From NCBI GenBank assembly GCA_013396995.1, contig VWZP01002400.1, positions 186,001-250,000 of the forward strand: DNA of 64,000 nt, in the 5' to 3' direction. The notes under the pieces are model-generated. The model made no database searches and was not told the DNA's origin. It saw only the letters and a program-made list of their open reading frames with translations. A program made the translations under genes and the position numbers. This stretch comes from Dicaeum eximium. Taxonomy: Eukaryota > Chordata > Aves > Passeriformes > Dicaeidae. This document shows, piece by piece, positions 58,001 through 64,000 of this stretch (positions within the stretch are counted from its first letter, which is position 1; every line of letters starts with the position of its first letter).

Positions 58001-60107
58001 AATAAAAGGCTGGTTTTCAGGAAAAAAAAATCCTTTTGTTAAGGAAAAAAAATATTCCTTATTTTTCTACCAATTCAATTTCTACCAGTCCAAGAGGAAC
58101 TAACACACTTACTGCCTCCCCTCCTTTTCATTTTGTGGATAACGTTAAAATAATTTTTTTTTTAAAAAAAGCATTAGAAAAGCCACAAACTTTTTTTCCT
58201 CCCAAAAATTAAAAGAAAGAAGGATCAATAATTCTTAGGGTTGTGTCAAAACCCACTCACAAGCAGTCCTTTTTCCCCAGACAAAACCACATACTTTGGG
58301 GAAAAGCTCATTGTTGGTTCCCAACTCCTGCAATTTCTCCTAAAGCACCAGATGGTGGTCTCAAGCTGGACCTGACCCTGTAAGCTGCAAGCCAAGGCTA
58401 CACAAGAAGCCTGTGCATGCTTGGGAACAAAGCCCAGATCCCCTGCCTTCCAGCCTGAGTGAACATTGCATTCTGTGTTGCAGGTACAGCTGCAACTGCA
58501 CCGGGACTGGATTTATGGGCTCGCACTGTGAGACCCCCATTCCCTTATGCTGGTCACAGCCATGCTACAACAACGCCACTTGTGAGGACCATGCTGACAA
58601 TTACACGTGCCACTGCTGGCCAGGTAAGCTCTGAGTTCTCCTATAAATGTTCCTTGAGTAGTAGTAGAGTCTTTTTTTTTTTTTCCCCTCTGATATAATA
58701 AAAGGTTGAAGCTCTGTAACCTCAAAAGTCCTCTATGGCCTTGTGTCTACATGGGCTTCACTCATCAAAAGGCAGAGCCCTTTGGGTAAGTTGCTTGCTT
58801 TTCTAGCTAAGAATTGATTCTCCTGCACAGCAGAAGTGGGAAAAGCAAAAGGCACAGGCATTATGGTTCCAAGACAGGAGATAAGTCAAAGCTGGGAGCC
58901 ATCTCCCAGTTACTTAATCCTTCAAACCATGTGATACATTCATCTCTGCTGCAGCTGATGCTGGTTTTAGTCTTCACTAACACAACCTTTAAACCAGTCT
59001 AAAAACTTCTGTCTGGCAGTGGGCAGTGAAACCCACAGGCTGTGTTCTCTACCACCTGTTTGCAACCCGGTGGGGACACAGACCTTGTGCTCCTGAGAGA
59101 CTGCACAGCTCTATCAGCACACAAACTACAAGAAGTCTGTGAGCTCACAGAAGATGCAGGAGCACAGACAGCACTGGGAGGCCTAAATGCCTCAGTGTTG
59201 TTGCACTACACAAGTCTTGGTGCAAGAGATAAGGAAAAATTAGGCAGAACCCTTCACATTTTCCAGAATTCAGGGATCACTGTAGCACTTCAACCTCCAG
59301 ATGAAACACTTTACAAACACCACATTATTTTTACTCCCTGCCCTCCTCCGCTTTCCCACAACCTAAGAGTCTATTACACCACAAAGCAGTGCCTTGTCAC
59401 CCACACAAATCTCCACCTTACTGCCTAAAAAAGACCCAAACAAATCCTTTATGGCACAGCTCAGCTCACCCGTGTGGAGTAGCCACAGCAATGTCCTGCT
59501 GCCAATCCCAGGCAGGGAGCTGCAAGTGAACATTGGCAGCTTCAGGGAGCTGAGGAAAACTGAAGTTGTATGCAGCTACTATTCAGAGTGTATATTTTGG
59601 GGTCTGGAAGGGAAGAATAGCACATGGAATAAAAGAATTGTAGAACCGTTTGGGTTGCAAGGAACCTTGAAGACCATCTAGCCTTCCTGTTCCTAAAAGG
59701 CGCCTACAAGAAATATGGAGAGGGAATCTGGTGGCACGACAAGGGGAAATGGCTTCAAACTGGGAGTAGGTTTAAATTAGATATTACGAAAAAATTCTTT
59801 ACCGCGAGGGTGGGGAGGTGCCAGAGGAGCCGCGGCTGCCCCATCCCTGGCAGTGTTTAAGGCCGGGCTTAGGGAGCTCCGAGCCCGGTGTCACAGCGCT
59901 GACCCTGCGGCGGTGTCCCCACAGGCTACGCGGGCTCCCGCTGCGAGGAGGACATCGCCGAGTGCCGCAGCAGCCCCTGCCTCTCCGGCGGCCGCTGCGT
60001 GGAGCGCTCCTGGGCCGGACACTACGGGCTCGTCCCGGGGCTGCCGCCCGCCTTCCGCTACGACCGGGCCGAGGGCTACATCTGCCGCTGCCCGCCGGGC
60101 TTCGCCG
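22020..60107 (+). CDS. CRB1: CRB1, crumbs cell polarity complex component 1 (exons 1-5; 3' part off window)
   Basis: Coding segments 22020-22089, 48795-49379, 54916-55111, 58484-58623 and 59925-60107 join in frame to 391 codons plus one base. The order is signal peptide then a string of EGF-like repeats, and each segment aligns with vertebrate CRB1 (LLIFYLSF in the signal peptide, GYQGKHCDLEV, NYTCHCWPG). CRB1 is a large single-pass apical membrane protein; with PALS1 and PATJ it maintains photoreceptor and Mueller-glia junctions, and human mutations cause retinal dystrophy. Nearly all EGF repeats carry C-x-S-x-P-C, the O-glucosylation motif, and D-E-C openings typical of calcium-binding EGFs. 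The remaining EGF and laminin-G repeats, the transmembrane segment and the cytoplasmic tail lie beyond the right edge. Confidence 0.96.
22281..22328. repeat. (TTTG)n / (TTTTTG)n low-complexity tract
   Basis: Imperfect T-rich array with G every 4-6 bases, 200 bases into CRB1 intron 1. Confidence 0.85.
24434..24564 (+). mobile_element. CR1 LINE, 3' terminal fragment
   Basis: Contains the avian CR1 tail signature: AGCTGTGGATGCCCCATC, then GGTCTAGTGGAAG, GTCCCTGCCCACAGCAGGGG, a GATGATCTTTAAGGTCC block, TTCCAACCCAAACCATTC and the terminal GTGATTCTAT. About 20 bases of the usual tail between TTCAAGGCC and TGGTCTAG are missing. No open reading frame remains. CR1 copies are typically 5' truncated. 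Confidence 0.92.
26201..26580 (+). mobile_element. Ancient, strongly diverged CR1-type LINE fragment
   Basis: Read in order the stretch follows the CR1 3' region: CAGTACTG...TATCCAGTTCTG, ATGCTGGAAAGGGACAGCA, GAGAAAGGGTCACTGGAAG, GAAGCCTGAGGAAAGACATG with ATTACAGTCTT, a degraded AATAGATT block and GCTAGATAAATATCTGCCAG. Many substitutions and indels indicate an old insertion. Assignment rests on remembered consensus order; a RepeatMasker search would confirm it. Confidence 0.7.
26840..27012 (+). repeat. Unidentified dispersed repeat, copy A
   Basis: Starting at CTATAGCAGAGG this 173-base stretch is nearly identical to 63838-64000, in the same orientation about 37 kb away. Differences are a few substitutions and a roughly 10-base indel near the middle. 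The left boundary is about 26830-26840. The right boundary is unknown because copy B runs off the window. I do not recognise the family; it has no CR1 signature and no obvious LTR ends. Confidence 0.93.
30985..31032. repeat. T/G-rich low-complexity tract
   Basis: GGTTTGGTTGG followed by T runs with scattered G, ending in 12 T. Simple-sequence DNA. Confidence 0.8.
32097..32182. repeat. A-rich low-complexity tract
   Basis: A run of about 18 A followed by AAC/AAAC units. It could be the decayed tail of a retroposed element, but no element body is recognisable next to it. Confidence 0.8.
39121..39154. repeat. Inverted repeat, 10-bp arms, 14-base loop
   Basis: CCAGGTATGA at 39121-39130 and its exact reverse complement at 39145-39154. 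About one such match is expected by chance in this window. Confidence 0.9.
43073..43134. repeat. A/C-rich low-complexity tract
   Basis: AAAC and AACAAC type units with a CCCCCC interruption. Simple-sequence DNA within CRB1 intron 1. Confidence 0.8.
46637..46658. repeat. Tight hairpin, 9-bp arms, 4-base loop
   Basis: TTAAGACCA, loop CTGT, then TGGTCTTAA. A perfect short stem-loop; chance is a reasonable explanation. Confidence 0.9.
48208..48275. repeat. Tandem duplication, period 32, near CRB1 exon 2
   Basis: CACAGTTGCCAGTCCT begins at 48208 and again at 48240, and both units end in CAATTG. The units differ by a small indel. It lies about 520 bases upstream of the exon 2 acceptor. Confidence 0.9.
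48795..49379 (+). CDS. CRB1: CRB1 exon 2: mature N-terminus and first EGF-like repeats
   Basis: The acceptor is TTTCTTTCCTAG and the donor G|GTAAGC is at 49380. The 585-base exon enters and exits in phase 1. It encodes residues 24-218 plus one base. The N-terminal Cys-rich segment (CLPNSCQENSTC) is followed by EGF-like repeats beginning near C75, C115, C153 and C191. The repeats starting at C153 and C191 have C-x-S-x-P-C and an acidic DEC or NEC opening. Base composition changes within the exon: the first 230 bases are ordinary, the rest is extremely GC-rich at third codon positions. Confidence 0.96.
49022..49380 (+). promoter_or_regulatory. CRB1: Intragenic CpG-dense block over CRB1 exon 2
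   Basis: CpG is frequent only within the 3' two thirds of exon 2 and drops in the introns on both sides. This fits either an orphan intragenic CpG island or GC-biased evolution of coding sequence. There is no direct sign of promoter activity. Confidence 0.4.
49380..54915 (+). other. CRB1: CRB1 intron 2
   Basis: A 5.5 kb intron with a GTAAGC donor. Its acceptor tract (TTTCTTTTCTCTGCTTTGAAAG) is open in the exon 3 frame back to an ATG at 54786. It contains AT-rich segments with several TAAT-type homeodomain core motifs (about 51540-51700) but no recognised repeat or RNA gene. Confidence 0.85.
54916..55111 (+). CDS. CRB1: CRB1 exon 3: two calcium-binding-type EGF repeats
   Basis: The acceptor is GAAAG|GTACG and the donor GG|GTACGT is at 55112. 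The 196-base exon enters in phase 1 and exits in phase 2. It encodes TNCEVEIDECSSQPCLNGG, then a Cys-rich core, then TDVDECSSQPCLHGG to DGAN. Both repeats have the D-E-C calcium-binding opening and C-x-S-x-P-C. GTAC repeats at the acceptor and donor allow shifted alternatives, but only this choice keeps the Gly-Tyr-Ser-Cys junction with exon 4. Confidence 0.96.
55112..58483 (+). other. CRB1: CRB1 intron 3
   Basis: A 3.4 kb intron. The exon 3 frame stays open for another 78 codons, to a TGA at 55347-55349, if the intron is retained. The rest is AT-rich with no recognised gene or repeat. Confidence 0.85.
58484..58623 (+). CDS. CRB1: CRB1 exon 4: end of one EGF repeat and most of the next
   Basis: The acceptor is GTGTTGCAG and the donor CCAG|GTAAGC is at 58624. 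The 140-base exon enters in phase 2 and exits in phase 1. It encodes YSCNCTGTGFMGSHCE, then LCWSQPCYNNATCE with an N-glycosylation sequon, then DNYTCHCWP. It matches vertebrate CRB1 closely and, unlike exons 2, 3 and 5, has ordinary base composition. Confidence 0.96.
59628..59693 (-). mobile_element. CR1 LINE tail fragment, reverse orientation
   Basis: GAATTGTAGAACCGTTTGGG, GCAAGGAACCTTGAAGACC and ATCTAGCCTTCC are the reverse complement of the terminal CR1 tail. It is a short 3'-end fragment with no coding capacity. Confidence 0.85.
59699..59885 (+). mobile_element. CR1 LINE 3' fragment next to CRB1 exon 5
   Basis: It follows CR1 order: GACAAGGGGAAATGGCTTC, AAACTGGGAGTAGG, TTAGATATTACGAAAAAATT, CTTTACCGCGAGGGTGGGG, then GCTGCCCCATCCCTGG and GTGTTTAAGGCC. 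Recognisable similarity ends about 40 bases before the exon 5 acceptor. Several positions are CpG or GC-rich relative to the usual CR1, consistent with the local GC rise. Confidence 0.9.
59925..60107 (+). CDS. CRB1: CRB1 exon 5: EGF-like repeat with extended loop
   Basis: The acceptor is GTGTCCCCACAG and the donor GCCG|GTAAGG is at 60108. The 183-base exon is phase 1 at both ends. It completes one EGF (GYAGSRCEED), then encodes IAECRSSPCLSGGRC, a long loop up to GLPPAFRYDRAEGYICRC, and PPGFA. The long loop and its GLP...F.Y motif are shared with vertebrate CRB1. Compared with human, Gly, Ala, Arg and Pro are enriched, in line with the very high GC content. Confidence 0.95.
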
Positions 60108-60111
60108 GTAA

Positions 60112-60130
60112 GGGCCGGGCCGGGCCGGGG
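60112..60130 (+). promoter_or_regulatory. CRB1: G-quadruplex motif at the exon 5 donor
   Basis: Four G runs (GGGCCGGGCCGGGCCGGGG) with 2-base loops lie on the transcribed RNA sense strand and begin four bases after the exon end. The motif meets the canonical G3N1-7 rule. Folding would sit right at the splice donor. Confidence 0.8.
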
Positions 60131-61078
60131 CTGGGAGGGGGGCCCGCCGGGCAGCAGCGAGCGCTCGGTCCCGCTGCCGGCCCGGGCCGCAAGGCAGCCT
60201 CGGCCTGTGCGCACAGCTCCGTCCTTGCCGCGCAAAAAGAGTGGAATTTACGGCTAGACATAATCCTGCAGGAGATGCGCCCAGACCTGCCCTTACTCCA
60301 CCGCAGGCAGCTCTGTTTAGCACAGCCGCAAACCGCTCGGGGTTGGATTGTGGGCTTCTGGGGCTACAGCACTGCTCCGTCAGCCCGACCCGCTTCTTCC
60401 TTCTGAAGGAAAAAAATAATTAATAGCTATATTAATTTATCCAGCCTCCAGTTTCTCATTCCATTCATGTCCCGAGCAGCTTATAAACTTCATGCCATGT
60501 GAAATGCATGACTGCTGTCTCCAACATAACAAGTACAAAAGCTTGTGGAGACCACAGCGTTCACTCCGAATCCTCTACTTATCTTTCTTCAAAGTGGCAT
60601 CGAGAGTTGTTCCAGCCCTTCCCCTTAACTGTCCTTCCCTATCCTGTCACTAAGTGTTGCTGTTGTTCTTTTGTTCTGCCTAAGACACCATAAAACGAGA
60701 ATTCTGCCCAGGCTTTCAGCGTCTCCCAGGCTGCCCCAAGCACCCTTACCTCTTCACATGCCCTGCTTTCTCTTCACCTCCTTTCAGTGATGTCCAGCTT
60801 CTTTTCCTTCTGTCTTGTCCTAATTTGAAAACTTCTAAGCTCTGTGAGACAAACAGAAAGGTGCGTTTTGTTGATGAACCATCCTTTGTCTTCTCATTTC
60901 CTTATTAATTGCCTTCACCTGGCTTGTTTGCCTGATTTAGGTCACGATTCAATGGGGTTTGTTCATATGGAGGACTTACTCCCCCGGTCTGAAACTCTTA
61001 ACTGGTCTGAAAAAAAAGTGTGTCAGAACATATGTAAATATGTTTTGAAAATCTTGAATCGATTTTTCAATCTGTACC

Positions 61079-61116
61079 ATTCACCGATTCAGTCTCAATT
61101 CACCAATTCAATTTCA
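61079..61116. repeat. Two-unit 19-base tandem repeat
   Basis: ATTCACCGATTCAGTCTCA is followed directly by a copy with three changes. Minor local duplication. Confidence 0.8.
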
Positions 61117-61406
61117 GTCTATACCAATCACCATTCACAATGCAGGACTACCCAAAGCATGAGGGAGAGAAAGTTTTGGAGACCCTGAAATTTATACTGA
61201 CTCGGTATGCAAATTAAATAAGATTTTTAAAAACCATAAGTTTAGTTACATACATACCTGTTGGATGCTATCCATATAGCTTTCATGAGGAAAAAAATCC
61301 CCAAATAGTTATTCTTACTGAACAGTTTGCCCACACCTTGGCAGGATGACCATAATCTTTAACAGGACACTTTGTAGCAGTAGCACTACACATTTCTCTC
61401 TGGTCT

Positions 61407-61460
61407 TTCTCCTTCTCCTTCTCCTTCTCCTTCTCCTTCTCCTTCTCCTTCTCCTTCTCC
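61407..61460. repeat. (TTCTCC)9 perfect hexanucleotide microsatellite
   Basis: Nine exact TTCTCC units, 54 bases, flanked by more pyrimidine sequence on both sides, so the plus strand is pure pyrimidine for about 65 bases. It is likely length-polymorphic. Confidence 0.97.
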
Positions 61461-63837
61461 TTTTCTTTCTGAAAAGAAAAAGTGCTCAAAATGAGCCTCA
61501 ACCTCCTTGGGTTCAGCAGCTTCAGCACAAAAAGCCTTAGGCAGGACTGGAAGTGTTCACCTCCATTCTGGACAAGCAATTTCTCCAATTATAGCCAAAC
61601 AATAAACAAGCCCCTAGTTTTTGATTAGAATTAGAGAAGATTTAAGATTAGAGTTGATAGCAGTAGTATGATTCAAGGTAGCAGGTGAGCCCTTGATCAG
61701 GACCATTTGCTATGTGGTGCTTATCTAATGGAGATGAACTCACAGCCACCTGGAAGAAAGGTCAGATCCTTTCATCTGGATATCAGCGTATTTCACTGAC
61801 ACCCCAAATCCTACATTTCTGCAGCTGTAACTCGGGAGTTCTTCCAGCCTTAACACCTGAATTGTTGTATGTGCTTTAGATATAACCCCTCAGATTCATA
61901 TTGCAACAGGACAGAGATTTATTTAATAAACCACATTCATTTTATTATGCCTCCATCCTCAGTAATGAACTCAAAATAACATTATAACCATACTTCACCA
62001 AAGCAGGTTATATGCAGAAACAATAATCCACACACCCTGCATTGCAAGGGCCTGATCCAAAAGCCATTGAAATCAGTGGAAAGATCTAATCAAATTGAGG
62101 ACTGTTGTCAATATGTAACAAGTATCTTTGAACTTACTAGATGAGATTGCAAAAATTAGGGTAACTGAACTGAAAAATGGAGAATATCCACCTTTTGGAT
62201 TACAGTTTTAAATCTAAGGGCAGGAGATAATGGAACTTAAATACATGCCTATGTCAGGATAAAATATTTCCCTCACAAACTGGGAGAAAGGAATAAATAT
62301 TACCTGGCAGTATCTTGTTACAGATAGTGATTTTTCAGGTGACTTGAAAAAAAGTCAATAGGCCTGCTGAAAGTCTTAAATGGATCAAATATGCAACCAA
62401 AATTATTTAGACAATTTGATTCTTAAGAATAAATATATAAACCCTAGTTTGGAGACTTTATCCCAGCTAGAAACTCTTTGAGGACATTAGATATTTCTTA
62501 TCCAGATATAAGATAGAAAATTTTTGCACAGGTTCTACAAAGGGTTAAACTTCTCCCATTCCCTTTTAAATCAGTGTTTGTGGATACTCAGATTTCAAGA
62601 GGTCTCAGTACTTGTGCAGTAGCAAGCCCTAGCTTTTTTTATATTGCCTTGGCATGCTGGCCCCCTAGCACAACACTACTTTTAATAAATTGGGCTTTCA
62701 TTTAAAGGCCTTGTGATTTGTTGCTGCGAGGTAAAGGCAATAGTTACCCTAGAAGTGTGTCCTTTCATACTGTGGATATATTGTATTGCTCTAGCACTGC
62801 ACGTTTGTTAAAAAGGCTGTTATTTGAAAGGTTAAACTTTTCACTTCGCTCATGAAAACCTGTGAGAAAGGAGAAAGGCAGAGCTATGGATTTGGTAGTG
62901 ACTCATTTCACCAGGTTGTAATAAACTTAACACCATGTCAAAATTAGAGAGCTTCTGAACTCGCAAGGTCTACCAAGTGACACATTGCAGAGGGCAGCCC
63001 AAGGAGCAGCGAGTGTGCCAGGCAGGCAGGTCCCGCTCCCTGTGCCCAAAAAGCCGTGCTGCCCACGGTCCCCAGGCAGTGCTGGGAGCAGGGATGAAAT
63101 CCCTGCATTTTCCTTCAGCTCAGTGAGGGGGAGAGCAGCAGAGCCCACTCTCCTGGCTGCAGGCAGGGTGCCTGCTGTCACACACCAGTGCTGCCTTGTC
63201 ATCTGCTGTGTGCCAGCTGTGCCACCAGCACTGCTGCTGGCTTTGGCATCAGGAATTCCTAAACGGTTTTTGGCCTTTTCGGTTGCCTCGTTTTCTGTTT
63301 TTCCCTTTTAAATTTCCTTGGCCCTTTTCCCAGCCTGTTGGACTACTGCAAGAGAAAATGATATGATCAGACTGGTGTCGTATGCATACTGAACTCCTGC
63401 CATATGCAGGGGGAAAGAAACTGTCTCCCAGAGCCAGAAGATGAGGCAGATAAATGGCCAGTATGGGAGAGTGCTGAACACTCAGCTAAGTAAAGAAAAC
63501 CTCAAGCCAGACACTGAACTGGGAATGTCATGGGACCAGTACTTAGAAACTGAATTATTTGGGCTCTCATTCTGCACTTAAGCCAGGGTGACAGAAACAC
63601 AGAGCACACAGAGCTTCCATCTCCCTGCAGGTCTGTAGGTGCTGCTGTGGGCAGAGCACCCACCAGACTGAGCCAGCCACCCTCCTCTCCCCTGGCCTCT
63701 GGCAGGGTGGGACAGACATAAATATTATTTATGGGTAGGACCATGGGCACATTACCACTAATGGGAAGTGGTTCCTACCACTTGGGAAGCTGGGAATACA
63801 TGCATATATTTTTATAACTATAAAAATAATTATGCAT

Positions 63838-64000
63838 CTATAGCAGAGGGACAGTGGAGCCACAACCAACACTGAAGAAGACTTCAAGATTCTCCTCTTT
63901 ACTGTTTCTCAGTAGAACCTTTTAAACTCTTGATCTCACAAGCATTCCACCTGTGTGTCCTCTCTGCCCTTTTGGGATTGGTCAGTGCCCGCCAGCACTC
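63838..64000 (+). repeat. Unidentified dispersed repeat, copy B (runs off window)
   Basis: Near-identical to 26840-27012. The shared start is CTATAGCAGAGG and identity is still strong at the window edge, so the full element is longer than 163 bases. Confidence 0.93.

Larger units (their letters stand above)
58624..59924 (+). other. CRB1: CRB1 intron 4
   Basis: A 1.3 kb intron whose 3' part is made of CR1 sequence reaching close to the exon 5 acceptor (CR1 fragments listed separately). A 128-codon open frame at 59042-59428 shows no domain and is not called. Confidence 0.85.
59800..60215 (+). promoter_or_regulatory. CRB1: Intragenic CpG island over CRB1 exon 5 and the start of intron 5
   Basis: CpG density and GC content rise sharply over exon 5 and about 100 bases of intron 5 (CCGGGCC repeats, CGAGCGCTCGG), then fall to AT-rich intron. 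Promoter activity is possible but not shown. Confidence 0.45.
60108..64000 (+). other. CRB1: CRB1 intron 5 (partial)
   Basis: No further CRB1 exon is visible up to the right edge. Contents are a G-quadruplex motif at 60112-60130, a two-unit 19-base tandem repeat (61079-61116), a (TTCTCC)9 tract (61407-61460), a GC-rich low-CpG patch near 62985-63240 and copy B of the unidentified dispersed repeat. The following EGF exon and the laminin-G exons must lie further right. Confidence 0.8.

Noticed and set aside
59042..59428. 128-codon plus-strand frame in CRB1 intron 4
   Set aside because: No similarity recognised, no splice support, and nothing comparable in known CRB1.
59799..60323. 174-codon minus-strand frame over CRB1 exon 5
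   Set aside because: Arg/Pro/Ala-rich artefact of the CpG island, antisense to a confirmed exon.
61346..61540. Plus-strand frame with a long poly-Leu stretch that looks like a signal peptide or membrane anchor
   Set aside because: The Leu run is simply the translation of the (TTCTCC)9 microsatellite; no splice site or homology supports an exon.

Overview
The window is vertebrate nuclear DNA, most likely from a bird. The coding exons match two known vertebrate neighbours, ZBTB41 (minus strand) and CRB1 (plus strand), arranged head to head as in other amniotes. The recognisable interspersed repeats are CR1-type LINE tails of the avian/reptilian kind, there are no mammalian SINEs, and several exons and the ZBTB41 promoter are very GC- and CpG-rich, as in birds. 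The species cannot be named from sequence alone. A 119-base N run lies inside the GC-rich ZBTB41 promoter and a single N follows a poly-A run at 13347.

Layout. 1-6839 (minus): the 5' five coding exons of ZBTB41, a BTB/POZ zinc-finger protein. They encode the BTB domain, an acidic linker and zinc fingers 1-7 plus the start of finger 8; the rest lies off the left edge. About 7085-7960: the CpG-island promoter region of ZBTB41, interrupted by the gap. About 7961-21650: an intergenic stretch of roughly 14 kb with no supported gene. About 21650-22089: the presumed CRB1 promoter side, 5' leader and signal-peptide exon. 22090-48794: a 26.7 kb first intron holding CR1 remnants, simple repeats, one copy of an unidentified dispersed repeat and a few weak cryptic-exon candidates. 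48795-60107: CRB1 exons 2-5, encoding the N-terminal EGF-like repeats. 60108-64000: the start of CRB1 intron 5; the laminin-G part of the gene lies off the right edge.

All nine exon-exon junctions were checked for splice signals and codon phase and all join in frame. One ZBTB41 intron needs a GC donor. The two genes are not known to work together: ZBTB41 is a putative nuclear DNA-binding regulator, while CRB1 is an apical polarity protein of retinal photoreceptors and Mueller glia. No wholly new system was found. The points most worth a second look are: a CR1 element abutting the acceptor of CRB1 exon 5; a G-quadruplex motif four bases past the exon 5 end, inside an intragenic CpG island; a uORF overlapping the CRB1 start; an open frame through CRB1 exon 3 and both flanks; a perfect 33-bp palindrome in ZBTB41 intron 1; and an unidentified dispersed repeat present twice.
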